Shown: piece after piece, positions 1 through 9,104 of the stretch
Numbering within the stretch: position 1 is the first letter of the stretch
Layout of the letters: the number at the start of each line of letters is the position of its first letter
Assembly (NCBI RefSeq): GCF_001864935.2
Contig: NZ_CP126267.1
Span: 2,356,001-2,420,000, forward strand
Reading direction: 5' to 3'
Origin: Curtobacterium sp. MCBA15_012
GTDB lineage: Bacteria; Actinomycetota; Actinomycetes; Actinomycetales; Microbacteriaceae
DNA: 64,000 bases
Position numbers and translations under genes: made by a program
The notes under the pieces: generated by a model
What the model was told of the DNA's origin: nothing
The model's input: only the letters and a program-made list of their open reading frames with translations
Databases searched by the model: none

Positions 1-162
1 GCGCTGCGGGACCTTGGCGAACAGCTGCCGGGTGTCGGCCACCCAGGAGCGCGCGCCCTTGTAGGAGTGGTAGCTCGCGATCGCGATCCCGCGGCCTCGC
101 GAGTTCATCGGGAGCGACTTCCGTGCGCTCTCGACGGCCCAGACCCTGAAGTTGTGCAGCAA
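1..162 (-). CDS. N-terminal fragment of an unidentified protein, cut by the window edge
   Basis: A minus-strand reading frame opens with TTG at 162 and runs open to base 1, giving 54 residues beginning LHNFRVWAVES and containing IAIASYHSYKGARSW. A purine-rich GAGAAGGA lies 4-5 nt before the TTG, which is why that start was chosen; an internal ATG (MNSRGRGIAIA) is an alternative. The C-terminus is outside the window, so the family cannot be named. It sits 50 nt downstream of the RgpF/WbsX-like gene in the same orientation, so a role in the polysaccharide locus is likely but inferred from position only. Confidence 0.5.
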   Translation of the reverse strand, partial: MLHNFRVWAVESARKSLPMNSRGRGIAIASYHSYKGARSWVADTRQLFAKVPQR

Positions 163-211
163 CGATCCTTCTCCCACTGGTGGCGGTTGACTCCGGCAGT
201 CTAGGGGGTGC

Positions 212-2119
212 TCATCGGGCGCCGACCGACGCGACGGCGTCCAGGTAGGTCGCCCCGTACCGCTCGGTCGGCTCGAGCACGGCCCCCTCGGCCCACTCGT
301 TCCAGGCGTTGAGGAACACCACGGGCGCGTCCGGGGTCACCCGCTCCGCGGACCGGACGGCCTCGGCCAGCCAGCGTCGGAAGGTGAAGGGGTTCGCTCC
401 GTACCAGACGTCGGGAGCGAGCTGCCGCCGAGCCGTGTTGTCGAACCCGACCATCACGCCGGGGGCCACCGCGCCGTACCCCTCCGGGAGGCGCAGGCGC
501 GAGATCGCCCCGTCCGCCGTGCCCCGGTAGCTGAGGATGCGGCCCGCGAAGTCCGGACGGACCCCGAGCTGCCCCTGCTCCTTCCAGTGCCACTCGTGGT
601 TGTGCGGCGGGAAGCCCATCAGTCCGTCGAGCCCGGAGTCCTCGATGCCGTCGGCGTCGAGCCCGTCGAACACCGCGCCGACGTCCACGCCGAGCACGTG
701 CAGCGGTCCGACGCCGGCCGCGTCCGCACGCCGACGCCACTCCGCGATGGTCGCGCGGTGGTCCGGCAGGTGTGCCGGGCGGTACACCGCGATCACGGCG
801 GCGCCGCGGATGCGGAACCAGCGCGGGTCGCCCAGCAGCGGGAGCAGGTGGTCGATGAAGTCCTCGGCGGGGACCTGGTCGTAGTCCTGGGCGATCAGGA
901 CGCTGTCGCCCCGGCCGTCCCAGGTGCGGGTCCAGTCCTCGTTCGCCCACATCACGCAGAACCGCTGGTCGGTGTCGCTCGCGGCGAGGCGCTCGAGCGG
1001 CATGTCCATCAGGCGCTTGCCCGCGAACCAGTAGTGGTAGTACATGAACGCCCCGATGCCGGCGTCCCGCGCGAGGCGGGTCTGGGCGGCCCGGACCTCG
1101 TCGCGGTGCAGGTCGTAGAACCCGAGCGCGCCGGGCAGCATCGGCTGCGCGTGCCCGTGGTAGTCGGGGACGGCGCGCGTGACGTTCGTCCACTCGGTGA
1201 AGCCGGCGCCCCACCACGCGTCGTTCTCCGGGAAGGTGTGGAACTGCGGCAGGTAGAAGGGCACGAGCTCGGCGCGCACCGCCGGCTCGGGCCGTCGTGC
1301 GGGCAGGTCGTCGACGGCCGACACGGTCAGACCGCTCTCCACGGTGAGCACCCCGAGCAGCCGCTCGACGGCGTGCGCCGTGGTGCCGTCGATCTCGCCG
1401 CGCTCGTCCGGGAAGTCGTCGCGGTCCATCCGCAGGGCACGGAGGCCGCGGAGCACGAAGCCCTTCGTCCAGTACACCGAGCCGGCCGGGAACCGCAGGT
1501 CGATGACGAGGTCCTCGAGCTCGAGGCGTCGCAGCAGCGACCGGACGCCGTGCTCGTCGGCGCCCCAGTGCTCGGCACCGACGATGGACGCGCCCGAGGT
1601 CACCATGCCCGCGTCGGTGTGCCGGAGCGCCTCGATCACGCGCGCGACCTGGTCGCGGTCGCCGAGCACGGCGTCGAGCAGTTCGTCGCGCCAGTCGGCT
1701 CCGCTCCCCTGCAGCGACTCGTGGTCGGCGCGCCAGGCCGATCGCTTCGTGTGCACCTTGAGCACGGCGTCGTAGCCGTCGAGCAGCCCCGCGTTCACGA
1801 CGGACACGAGCGGCAGGACGTCGCGACCGCGGTTCTCGATCGGCAGGACGACGACGCGGCGCACCAGGTCGAGCGCGCTCGTGTCGACCGCGACGTCCAC
1901 GCCCTCGGTCACCGTGACCACGAGGTCGAACGGCTCGGGCACGGACCGCAGTCGCTCGACGAGCCCGGGCAGCAGTTCCGGGTAGTGCACGTGCAGCACG
2001 ACCGCCACGCGCGGGGGCGCGTCGCGCTCCGCCGGGGTGCGATCGCGGTCGGCCGCGGCGACCAGGTCGCGCCAGTGCTCGGGGAACCCGACGAAGCGGC
2101 CGCCGGAGCGTCGCTGCAC
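212..2119 (-). CDS. RgpF-like / WbsX-like (GH99-like) polysaccharide biosynthesis protein
   Basis: Two domains are visible. Residues about 37-265 resemble the rhamnan synthesis protein F (RgpF) domain (RVAVVLHVHYPEL, ENRGRDVLPL, KVHTKRS, SVYWTKGFVLRGL). Residues about 283-625 resemble WbsX-like GH99-family domains (PFYLPQFHTFPEND, FMYYHYWFAGKRL, MWANEDWTRTWDG, NAWNEWAEG). Proteins of this architecture occur in O-antigen and rhamnose-glycan loci, where they are thought to assemble or trim glycans; the exact reaction is unknown. The first canonical start is GTG at 2119, but plausible coding (LGRYRISLGRALLREA) continues upstream in frame without a stop to an ATC at 2254, which follows a GGAAGGGG Shine-Dalgarno-like sequence. 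The real protein may therefore be about 45 residues longer. It is divergent from the Wzm/Wzt exporter. Confidence 0.85.
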   Translation of the reverse strand: MQRRSGGRFVGFPEHWRDLVAAADRDRTPAERDAPPRVAVVLHVHYPELLPGLVERLRSVPEPFDLVVTVTEGVDVAVDTSALDLVRRVVVLPIENRGRDVLPLVSVVNAGLLDGYDAVLKVHTKRSAWRADHESLQGSGADWRDELLDAVLGDRDQVARVIEALRHTDAGMVTSGASIVGAEHWGADEHGVRSLLRRLELEDLVIDLRFPAGSVYWTKGFVLRGLRALRMDRDDFPDERGEIDGTTAHAVERLLGVLTVESGLTVSAVDDLPARRPEPAVRAELVPFYLPQFHTFPENDAWWGAGFTEWTNVTRAVPDYHGHAQPMLPGALGFYDLHRDEVRAAQTRLARDAGIGAFMYYHYWFAGKRLMDMPLERLAASDTDQRFCVMWANEDWTRTWDGRGDSVLIAQDYDQVPAEDFIDHLLPLLGDPRWFRIRGAAVIAVYRPAHLPDHRATIAEWRRRADAAGVGPLHVLGVDVGAVFDGLDADGIEDSGLDGLMGFPPHNHEWHWKEQGQLGVRPDFAGRILSYRGTADGAISRLRLPEGYGAVAPGVMVGFDNTARRQLAPDVWYGANPFTFRRWLAEAVRSAERVTPDAPVVFLNAWNEWAEGAVLEPTERYGATYLDAVASVGAR

Positions 2120-2393
2120 CCAGGTGCCGAAGTCGTAGGACGGCAGGGCCGCGGTCTCGGCGGCGGCGGCCTCGCGGAGCAGTGCCCGTCCGAGGCTGAT
2201 GCGGTACCGCCCCAGGCGTCGCTTCGCCCCGGCCCACGTTCGGATCCTGATGATGTCGCCCCTTCCGATCGCGAGGAGCGAGGGTCGGACCGCTGCTCCA
2301 GGCGGTCTATCGTAGTATCTCCGCGGCGATCGTCAGGTCGCCGCCGGTCTGCGCGTCCGCGTGACCGAAGCCCCCGTGAGGAGACCGCAGCAC

Positions 2394-3305
2394 ATGCCAG
2401 ACGCGAGCGCAGTGGCCAACGAACGTGCGGAGCGGCTCGCCACCGAGCCCTGGCAGCACGCCGGGGCGAACGGCAGCGGACTCGTCGGGTTCGCCAACAC
2501 CGTCCGCGACATCTGGGTCCAGCGCGAACTGCTCGGCATGCTCACGAAGCGCGAGCTGAAGGCCCGGTACAAGGACTCGTCGCTCGGCTTCCTCTGGAGC
2601 CTCGCCCGGCCGCTCACGCAGCTGTTCATCTACTACGTGGTGCTCGGGACGTTCCTCGGCAACGCCAAGGCGATCGACAACTTCGCGATCTACATCTTCT
2701 CCGGCCTGACGATCTTCACCGTCTTCCAGGAGATCGTCGGCGCCGGCACCGCGTCCATCGTGGTGAACGCGGGGCTCGTCAAGAAGGTCTACCTGCCGCG
2801 CGAGATCTTCACGCTGTCCTCGGTCGGGTCGTCGCTGTTCAACTTCCTCATCCAGTTCGCCATCCTGCTCGTCGCGGCGCTCGCGCTGCAGACCGTGGCG
2901 TTCGGCTGGGACCTGCTCTACGGCGTGGGTGCCCTCGTCCTGACGATCGTGTACGCCGTCGCGCTCGCGCTCCTGCTCGGCGCCCTGAACGTGTACCTCC
3001 GCGACGTCCAGTACCTCGTCGAGGTCGTGCTCATGCTCGCCATGTGGGGCTCGCCGATCGTCTACTCGTGGACGCAGGTCGCCGACCGCGTGCCCGGCTG
3101 GCTCACCGAGATCTACCTCAACAACCCCGTCACCATCGCCGTGATCGGCTTCCAGCAGGCGATGTGGGGCGAGACGAGCCACGGCACCACGCCGGACCAC
3201 CTCGCCACCCGCATGCTCGTCGCGCTCGTCGTCGGCCTCGTGCTGCTGTTCGTCTCGCAGCGGGTCTTCTCCCGCCTGCAGGGCAACTTCGCCCAGGAGC
3301 TCTGA
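2394..3305 (+). CDS. wzm: ABC-2 type polysaccharide export permease (Wzm-like)
   Basis: A 303-residue membrane protein with about six hydrophobic segments and the ABC-2 permease signature of glycan exporters (LLGMLTKRELKARYKDSSLGFLWSLARPL near residue 45, then LQGNFAQEL at the C-terminus). Wzm pairs with Wzt to export lipid-linked polysaccharide across the membrane. ATG 2394 is chosen because GAGGAG lies at 2378-2383, 10 nt upstream; an in-frame GTG at 2361 lacks an obvious ribosome site. The ATPase gene begins 3 nt after the stop, so the two are translationally linked. Confidence 0.9.
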   Translation: MPDASAVANERAERLATEPWQHAGANGSGLVGFANTVRDIWVQRELLGMLTKRELKARYKDSSLGFLWSLARPLTQLFIYYVVLGTFLGNAKAIDNFAIYIFSGLTIFTVFQEIVGAGTASIVVNAGLVKKVYLPREIFTLSSVGSSLFNFLIQFAILLVAALALQTVAFGWDLLYGVGALVLTIVYAVALALLLGALNVYLRDVQYLVEVVLMLAMWGSPIVYSWTQVADRVPGWLTEIYLNNPVTIAVIGFQQAMWGETSHGTTPDHLATRMLVALVVGLVLLFVSQRVFSRLQGNFAQEL

Positions 3306-3308
3306 TCG

Positions 3309-4517
3309 ATGTCCCCCGCCACCCCCATCGTCCGCGTCCAGGACGTCTCCAAGCGGTTCGTGCTGCACAAGGAGAAGAGCCTCAAGGAGCGCGTCCTCAG
3401 CGCCGGTCGGAACAGCGCGTTCCGTGAGGACTTCTGGGCCCTCCGCAACGTCGACCTCGAGATCGACTCCGGCTCGACGGTCGGGCTCATCGGGCCGAAC
3501 GGCTCGGGCAAGTCGACGCTGCTGAAGACCATCGGCGGGATCATCCAGCCGACGAGCGGCTCCGTCGTGCGCCGGGGTCGGATGGCCGCGCTGCTCGAGC
3601 TCGGCGCGGGCTTCCACGCCGACCTGACCGGCCGCGAGAACGTCTACCTGAACGCGTCGATCCTCGGGCTCTCGCGCACCCAGACCGACCGCTACTTCGA
3701 CGACATCGTCGACTTCTCGGGCATCGCGGAGTTCATCGACACGCAGGTGAAGTTCTACTCGAGCGGCATGTACGTCCGGCTCGCGTTCGCCGTCGCGGTG
3801 CACGTCGACCCCGACCTGCTCCTCGTGGACGAGGTCCTCGCCGTCGGCGACGAGGCGTTCCAGAAGAAGTGCCTCGACAAGATCGCGTCGTTCCAGGCCG
3901 AGGGCCGGACGATCGTGCTCGTCACGCACACGCTGAACCAGATCACCGACCTCTGCTCCCGCGCGCTCGTGCTCGCCCGGGGCAACGTCATGTTCGACGG
4001 CGACCCGACGGACGCCGTGAGCGTGCTGCGCTCCGGGTTCCAGACCACCATCGACGCGGACGCCGCCAACGCCGAGCGTCCGGCCCAGGCCGCGGCCCCC
4101 GCGTTCGACATCGCCCGGGTGCGTTCGATCGTGGTCGACGGCGAGCACGACCGGAGCACCGACCAGGTCGTCGTCGCACCGGACCGTCCGCTCACCATCG
4201 ACGTCGAGCTCGACGCGAAGACGCAGCTCGACGACTGGGGCATCGGCGTGCACGTCGACAACCCGTTCGGGCAGGTCGTGGTCGGCACGCACACCGACAT
4301 GCTCAAGGTGCCGACACCGTCGTTCCAGGGCTCCCGGACGGTGCGCTTCACGTTCTCCGACGTCCGTCTCGGCGGCGGCGAGTACCGCGTCACCAGCGCG
4401 CTGTTCGGCCGCGGCGGCCAGGAGATCCACCGCCTCACCGAGGGCGCGACCTTCACCGTCCGCCCGAACAGCAGCTCGTACGGTCCGATCGGCGCCGCAG
4501 CCGCGATCCAGTTCTGA
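3309..4517 (+). CDS. wzt: ABC transporter ATP-binding protein with C-terminal carbohydrate-binding-like domain (Wzt-like)
   Basis: 402 residues. The ATPase domain carries Walker A GPNGSGKST (62-70), the Wzt-typical segment LELGAGFHADLTGRENV, the ABC signature YSSGM and Walker B LLLVDEVLAVGDE. Residues about 255-395 form the beta-rich Wzt C-terminal domain (IDVELDAKTQLDDWGIGVHV, VRFTFSDVRLGGGEY), which in studied Wzt proteins recognises the non-reducing end of the glycan and confers substrate choice. It follows the permease by 3 nt. Together with the rml genes this suggests export of a rhamnose-containing polymer; the substrate is inferred. Confidence 0.92.
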   Translation: MSPATPIVRVQDVSKRFVLHKEKSLKERVLSAGRNSAFREDFWALRNVDLEIDSGSTVGLIGPNGSGKSTLLKTIGGIIQPTSGSVVRRGRMAALLELGAGFHADLTGRENVYLNASILGLSRTQTDRYFDDIVDFSGIAEFIDTQVKFYSSGMYVRLAFAVAVHVDPDLLLVDEVLAVGDEAFQKKCLDKIASFQAEGRTIVLVTHTLNQITDLCSRALVLARGNVMFDGDPTDAVSVLRSGFQTTIDADAANAERPAQAAAPAFDIARVRSIVVDGEHDRSTDQVVVAPDRPLTIDVELDAKTQLDDWGIGVHVDNPFGQVVVGTHTDMLKVPTPSFQGSRTVRFTFSDVRLGGGEYRVTSALFGRGGQEIHRLTEGATFTVRPNSSSYGPIGAAAAIQF

Positions 4518-4522
4518 CGCCG

Positions 4523-5464
4523 GTGTCGCCCGCGGTCGAGGTCGTCGTCGTCAACTGGCGCCGCGCGGACCTGACGATCGAGTGCGTCGAGTCGCTCCTC
4601 CCCCAGCTCGCGGAGGTCGACGCCGTCGTCACGGTCGTCGACAACGCGTCCGGCGACGGCTCGGTCGAGCGGCTGCGGAGCGCCCTGCCCGGGGTGCGCG
4701 TCCTGGAGAGCCCCGTCAACGGCGGCTTCGGCGCGGGTGTCGACCTCGCCGCGGGTGCCTCGACCGCCGACGTGCTCGTGCTGCTCAACAACGACGCGGT
4801 CGCGCGGCCCGGCTTCCTCCGGGCCCTGACCGCCCCGGTCCTCGACGGCAGCGTCACCGGCGCCACGACGGCCAGGATCCTCCTGCGCGCCGAGCCCGGC
4901 GAACCGGTCCGCACCAACTCGACCGGCAACGTCGTCGACCGGTCCGGCAACGGCGGCGACCGGGACTGGCTCGTCCCGCACCCCGCCGACGCCGACCCGG
5001 AGGTGTTCGGCTTCTGCGGCGGCGCCTGTGCGATCGCGATGCCGGCGTTCCGCCAGGCCGGCGGGTTCGACGAGTCGCTCTTCATGTACTACGAGGACAC
5101 CGACCTCAGCTGGCGACTGCGCCGTCTCGGGCACGGCGTCCGGTTCGTCGGCGACGCGGTCGCGGTGCACCGGCACGCGTCCTCGCTCGGGACCGGGTCG
5201 GCGGGGTTCGTCACCGCCAACACGCGGAACCGCGTGGTCGTGGCGGTCAAGAACGCCCCGTGGGGCGTCGTCGCCCGCGCCGTGGCGCGGACGGTCGTCC
5301 GCACCGCCCTCGACAGCGCGGCCCGCGACCCGCGCGCACGCGACCGTGGGCGCGCCGAGCGGCACGGACTCGCCCAGGCCGTGACGCGCCTCCCGGCCGC
5401 GCTCCGCGCCCGACGCACCATCGACCGGACCGCCACCGCGCCGCGTCCCCGACTCGACGGCTGA
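4523..5464 (+). CDS. GT2-family glycosyltransferase
   Basis: 313 residues from GTG 4523, five nt after the wzt stop, so it is probably in the same operon. The fold begins at the N-terminus (VEVVVVNWRRADLTIECVES), with TVVDNASGDGS at 37-47, the donor-binding LLNNDA at 87-92 and the acceptor-side motif LFMYYEDTDLSWRLRRLG. These match GT-A inverting glycosyltransferases related to rhamnosyltransferases. No membrane segment is visible. Donor and linkage cannot be read from sequence; dTDP-rhamnose is a reasonable guess given the nearby rml genes. Confidence 0.88.
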   Translation: MSPAVEVVVVNWRRADLTIECVESLLPQLAEVDAVVTVVDNASGDGSVERLRSALPGVRVLESPVNGGFGAGVDLAAGASTADVLVLLNNDAVARPGFLRALTAPVLDGSVTGATTARILLRAEPGEPVRTNSTGNVVDRSGNGGDRDWLVPHPADADPEVFGFCGGACAIAMPAFRQAGGFDESLFMYYEDTDLSWRLRRLGHGVRFVGDAVAVHRHASSLGTGSAGFVTANTRNRVVVAVKNAPWGVVARAVARTVVRTALDSAARDPRARDRGRAERHGLAQAVTRLPAALRARRTIDRTATAPRPRLDG

Positions 5465-5471
5465 CCCGGTC

Positions 5472-5529
5472 GGGAGGCGCGCCCCGCCTCCGCTGGTCGC
5501 GTCCGGCCCGTCGTCGTCCCGGACGCGAC
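5472..5529. terminator. Convergent terminator hairpin with a GGGAGGCGCG core beside it
   Basis: An 11-bp perfect inverted repeat (GTCGCGTCCGG 5496-5506, CCGGACGCGAC 5519-5529, 12-nt loop) lies between the convergent ends of the GT2 and GT4 genes. A small GGAGGC/GCCTCC hairpin containing GGGAGGCGCG (5472-5481) precedes it. Confidence 0.6.
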
Positions 5530-5554
5530 GCAGTCCGCGCGCAGCGCGGCGCGG

Positions 5555-6967
5555 TCAGCGCTTGGAGCTGAGCCGCAGCGCCTCGCGGCGCACGCGGTCC
5601 CGGACCCGTTCCGCGACCAGGCGCGGCCCGCCCTGCCGCAGCAGCCGTGCGAAGGTCCGCACTTCGTCCAGACGGGTGCGTGCCGGCAGCGGCGGCGGGT
5701 CCTCGACCATGTTCCAGATCGGCACCTGGCTGCGCTCGGGCGCGTCCATGAAGTCGAGCAGCGGGCCGAGCACGCGCTCCCAGGTCATCGCGGTCGCGAG
5801 GTCGCGGGACGCAGCCGCCCACGCCTCGCGGGCCGGTGCGTCGCGGGCAGCCCGGACGATCGCCGCGGCCAGGGCGTCCACGTCGCCGACCGGCACGGTG
5901 ATCCCGTTGCCGTGCTGCTCGACGAGGTCGGCGAACACGTCGCCCTCGCTCGTGATGATCGGCAGGCCGGCCCACAGGTAGTCGAGGTTGCGGGTGCGGA
6001 AGCTGAAGCGGGTCTCGAGCCCCGCGGGGTGTGTGGTGACCCCCACGTCGGCCTCGGCGAGGTAGCCGGCGCGCTCGTCGTAGGGCACCCACTCCTCGTT
6101 GAACACCACGTGCGTCCCGAGGATCCCGAGCTCGCGGGCCAGGCTGACCGCCTGGTCCGGGACCGCGTGTCCGTCGAGCCAGGCGTTCGGGTGCACCTTC
6201 GCCATGAAGAACAGCCGCAGCTCGGGGACCTCGTGCCGTGCGACGTCGACCGCGCGGATGAGGGTCAGCGGGTCGAACCAGTCGTAGATGCCGCCGCCCC
6301 AGACGAGGACGAAGTCGTCGGTGCCGATCCCGTCGACGACACCGCGCAGGACACCCGTCGTCGGTTCGAAGGGCTGGTCGGTGACCCCGAACGGGGCGAT
6401 GCGCACGAGGTCGTCGATGCTCCCGCTGCCGTCACCCGCCGCCGCGCCGGCGCGACCGTTCACCGGGCGCACCCGACCGAGCGCGGCCAGCTGGCCGATC
6501 CAGAGGTCCCGCTGTCGGTCGTTGGCGCAGAGCACCAGGTCGGCCCGGGAGAGCTGCGCGTTGAGCTCCTTCGTCAGCTCGCTCACGACGCGGGTCTCCT
6601 CGTCGCGGTCGAAGCCGTGCTGGCGCCCGAGGAACTCCAGGTGGAACGGGTCGTAGAGGTCCATCACCTGGATCTGCGGGCGCACCGCCAACCAGGGCAT
6701 CGAGGCGTAGAAGCCGCCCTGGAAGACGACGACGTCGGACTCGTCGACCAGCGCCTCGGCGTTGTCGCCGCGGAACTCGACGACGCGGAAGCCCTCGCCC
6801 TCGCGCGAGACGGACCGTGAGGACGCGATGGTCACGTGGTGGTTGCGGGCGGTGAGCGCGCGGGCGATCTCCCACGCGCGGATCGCCGGGCCGGCGAGGC
6901 GCTCGGAGATCGGCTCGCCCACGATGAGGAGCACGCGCGCGCGAGCAGGGACACGGGTTGTGGTCAC
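5555..6967 (-). CDS. GT4-like glycosyltransferase
   Basis: 470 residues. The N-terminal Rossmann domain (RVLLIVGEPISERLAGPAIRAWEIARALTARNHHV) resembles GT4/GT-B enzymes, and the C-terminal half has a donor-site pattern (WGGGIYDWFDPLTLIRA, FNEEWVPYDERAGYLAEADVGVTTH, SEGDVFADLV). It probably transfers a sugar from a nucleotide donor in assembly of the locus polysaccharide. GTG 6967 is preceded by TACGCT at 6975-6980 with a 7-nt gap, the pattern of a leaderless start. It is divergent from the next GT4 gene. An alanine/glycine-rich stretch near residues 175-190 looks like a species-specific linker. Confidence 0.85.
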   Translation of the reverse strand: MTTTRVPARARVLLIVGEPISERLAGPAIRAWEIARALTARNHHVTIASSRSVSREGEGFRVVEFRGDNAEALVDESDVVVFQGGFYASMPWLAVRPQIQVMDLYDPFHLEFLGRQHGFDRDEETRVVSELTKELNAQLSRADLVLCANDRQRDLWIGQLAALGRVRPVNGRAGAAAGDGSGSIDDLVRIAPFGVTDQPFEPTTGVLRGVVDGIGTDDFVLVWGGGIYDWFDPLTLIRAVDVARHEVPELRLFFMAKVHPNAWLDGHAVPDQAVSLARELGILGTHVVFNEEWVPYDERAGYLAEADVGVTTHPAGLETRFSFRTRNLDYLWAGLPIITSEGDVFADLVEQHGNGITVPVGDVDALAAAIVRAARDAPAREAWAAASRDLATAMTWERVLGPLLDFMDAPERSQVPIWNMVEDPPPLPARTRLDEVRTFARLLRQGGPRLVAERVRDRVRREALRLSSKR

Positions 6968-6974
6968 CTGAGCG

Positions 6975-6980
6975 AGCGTA
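6975..6980 (-). promoter_or_regulatory. -10 box of a probable leaderless transcript
   Basis: TACGCT ends 7 nt before the GTG at 6967, so transcription would begin at or next to the start codon. Confidence 0.45.
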
Positions 6981-7043
6981 GCGGCTGGCGGGGTCCGTTA
7001 TGCTTGACGCTGCCCTGCCAGCCGAGAGGAACCGTACAGCTCC

Positions 7044-8165
7044 ATGACCGTTCCGCTGCTGATCGACGGGACGGCGGTGCCGGAACGTCTCGGGGGCGTG
7101 GGGCGCTACCTCGAGGGGCTCGTCGCCGGCCTGCACGAACTCGGTGCGCCGTTCGCGCTCGTCGTGCGCCGCGGACACGTCGAGCACTTCCGGGCGATCG
7201 CCCCGTCGGCGCGCATCACCGTGGCCCCGGACTGGATCCGTTCGCGACCGCTGCGCTTCGTCTGGGAGCAGTTCGGACTCCCCCTGCTCCGCCTGCGCGC
7301 CGGCGCCCGGGTGCTGCACTCCCCCCACTACACGTTCCCGCTCCTGGCGCACCGCACGGTCGTCACGCTGCACGACGCGACCTTCTTCACCGACCCGGGC
7401 GCGCACGTGCCGCTCAAGCGCTGGTTCTTCCGCGCCTGGACCCGCGCCGCACTCGCTCGTCGCCGCGTCTGCCTCGTGCCGAGCGCCGCGACCGCCGACG
7501 CCCTCCGCGCCCACGTCCGACCGGTGCGGGCCGAGCTCGCGGTGGCACACCACGGCGTCGACCGCCGGGTCTTCCACGAGCCGAGCGACGCCGACGTCGC
7601 GGCCTCGGCAGCGGAGGTCGGCGTCGACCCCGGGCGCGGGTGGATCGCGTTCCTGGGCACGATCGAACCGCGCAAGAACGTCGGCCCGCTCGTCGAGGCC
7701 CACCGCCGGCTCCGTCGCGACCACCCGGACACGCCCGACCTCGTCGTCGCGGGACAGCGCGGGTGGGACCCGGTCGCGGCCGCCGCCCTCGACGCCGTGG
7801 GGCCGCAGGACGGCGTGCACGAGGTCGGCTACCTGCCCGTCGAGACCCTGCCCGGTCTGCTCGGCGGCGCCACGGTCGTGGCCTACCCGAGCTCCGCCGA
7901 GGGCTTCGGGCTGCCCGTGCTCGAGGCGATGGCGACGGGCGCGTGCGTGCTGACCACCGACCGCACCGCACTGCCCGAGGTCGGCGGCGACGCCGTCGCG
8001 TACACCGAACCCGACGCGGCAGCGATCGCCGAGGCGCTCCGCTCGCTCCTCGCCGACCCCGACCGCCGCGACGCACTCGGCACGGCAGCGGTCACCCGCG
8101 CCGCCGGGTTCACCTGGGCCGCGACCGCGCGCGCCCACCTCGACGCCTTCCGGAGCGCGCGATGA
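7044..8165 (+). CDS. GT4-family glycosyltransferase
   Basis: 373 residues with full GT-B organisation. The N-terminus has GGVGRYLEGLVAGLHELG; the linker has HHGVDRRVFH; the donor domain has GTIEPRKNVGPLVEAHRRL and the E-x7-E region AYPSSAEGFGLPVLEAMATG. These are the standard retaining GT4 (mannosyl/rhamnosyl-type) motifs. ATG 7044 has GAGAGGA about 12 nt upstream. The stop overlaps the next gene by ATGA, indicating translational coupling. Donor unknown. Confidence 0.9.
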   Translation: MTVPLLIDGTAVPERLGGVGRYLEGLVAGLHELGAPFALVVRRGHVEHFRAIAPSARITVAPDWIRSRPLRFVWEQFGLPLLRLRAGARVLHSPHYTFPLLAHRTVVTLHDATFFTDPGAHVPLKRWFFRAWTRAALARRRVCLVPSAATADALRAHVRPVRAELAVAHHGVDRRVFHEPSDADVAASAAEVGVDPGRGWIAFLGTIEPRKNVGPLVEAHRRLRRDHPDTPDLVVAGQRGWDPVAAAALDAVGPQDGVHEVGYLPVETLPGLLGGATVVAYPSSAEGFGLPVLEAMATGACVLTTDRTALPEVGGDAVAYTEPDAAAIAEALRSLLADPDRRDALGTAAVTRAAGFTWAATARAHLDAFRSAR

Positions 8166-9013
8166 GCCGCGTCGCAGTCGTCACCGTCGCGTACGACTCG
8201 ACCGACGCCCTCGACGGCTTCCTCGCGAGCGTGCGTGCGTCCGACGGGTACGCCGACGTCGACGTGGTCGTCGTCGACAACGCCTCGTCGGAGCAGGCCG
8301 CCGAGCGGGCCGTCGCCGAGCGCCACGGTGCCCGGTTCGTCGACCTGCCCGACAACCGCGGCTACGGCGGCGGTGTCGCGGCGGGCGTGGCGACGCTCGG
8401 CGCCGACGTCGAGTACGTGCTCGTGTCCAACCCGGACGTCGAGGTCACCCCCGGTGCGATCGGCACCCTCGTCGAGGCCGCGACCCGGACCCCGGGCGGC
8501 GCCGTCTTCGGCCCGCGCATCATCGACGCCGACGGCGAGGTGTACCCGTCGGCGCGGAACCTGCCGTCGATCCGGACCGGGATCGGGCACGCCGCGTTCG
8601 GACGGATGTGGCCGGGCAACCCGTGGTCGGTGCGGTACAAGGCCGAACGGGACACCGACCGCGAGCGCGACGCCGGGTGGCTCTCCGGGGCGTGCCTGCT
8701 CGTCCGGCGGGACCGCTTCGCGGCGCTCGGCGGGTTCGACGAGGGCTACTTCATGTACTTCGAGGACGTCGACCTCGGCGCCCGCGTCACCGAGGCCGGC
8801 TGGGCGAACCGGTACGTCCCGAGCGCCGTCGTCACGCACAGCGGCGCGCACTCGACGGCCCGCAACGTGAAGCGGATGGAGCGCGAGCACCACAGGAGCG
8901 CCTACCGCTTCCTGTCCCGTCGGTACGACGCGTGGTGGCTCGCGCCCCTGCGGCTCGTGCTCCGCGTCGGGCTCACCGCACGCGCGCGCTGGGTCACCCG
9001 CGGGCAGCGCTGA
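8162..9013 (+). CDS. GT2-family glycosyltransferase, rhamnosyltransferase-like (WbbL type)
   Basis: 283 residues starting at the ATG that overlaps the upstream stop (ATGA). Motifs: VAVVTVAYDSTDALDGFLAS, VVVDNASS, the donor site LVSNPDVEV, DAGWLSGACLLVRRDRF and YFMYFEDVDLGARVTEAGW. This is the pattern of WbbL-like rhamnosyltransferases that start or extend rhamnose-containing linkers. Together with the adjacent rml genes, dTDP-rhamnose is the likely donor (inference). Confidence 0.88.
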   Translation: MSRVAVVTVAYDSTDALDGFLASVRASDGYADVDVVVVDNASSEQAAERAVAERHGARFVDLPDNRGYGGGVAAGVATLGADVEYVLVSNPDVEVTPGAIGTLVEAATRTPGGAVFGPRIIDADGEVYPSARNLPSIRTGIGHAAFGRMWPGNPWSVRYKAERDTDRERDAGWLSGACLLVRRDRFAALGGFDEGYFMYFEDVDLGARVTEAGWANRYVPSAVVTHSGAHSTARNVKRMEREHHRSAYRFLSRRYDAWWLAPLRLVLRVGLTARARWVTRGQR

Positions 9014-9040
9014 CCCCGTCCCGACGCCTCCGGCACGTGC

Positions 9041-9075
9041 AGGACGCCCCGGCCTCGTCGAGGCCGGGGCGTCCT
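9041..9075. terminator. Bidirectional terminator between GT2 gene and rmlA
   Basis: A 17-bp perfect inverted repeat, AGGACGCCCCGGCCTCG at 9041-9057 and its complement at 9059-9075, sits between two converging genes. Confidence 0.75.
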
Positions 9076-9104
9076 GTGTCAGGTGTCCTGTCGGACGGTC
9101 GCGG

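Noticed and set aside
587..3427. 946-codon plus-strand frame across the first genes
   Set aside because: It is antisense to the RgpF/WbsX-like gene and then a frame-shifted reading of wzm; no recognisable protein.
2307..4430. Long minus-strand open frame antisense to wzm/wzt
   Set aside because: Its composition (Asp/Arg/Val/Glu-rich, no motifs) is that of a shadow frame in high-GC DNA; the plus-strand genes have clear domains and ribosome sites.
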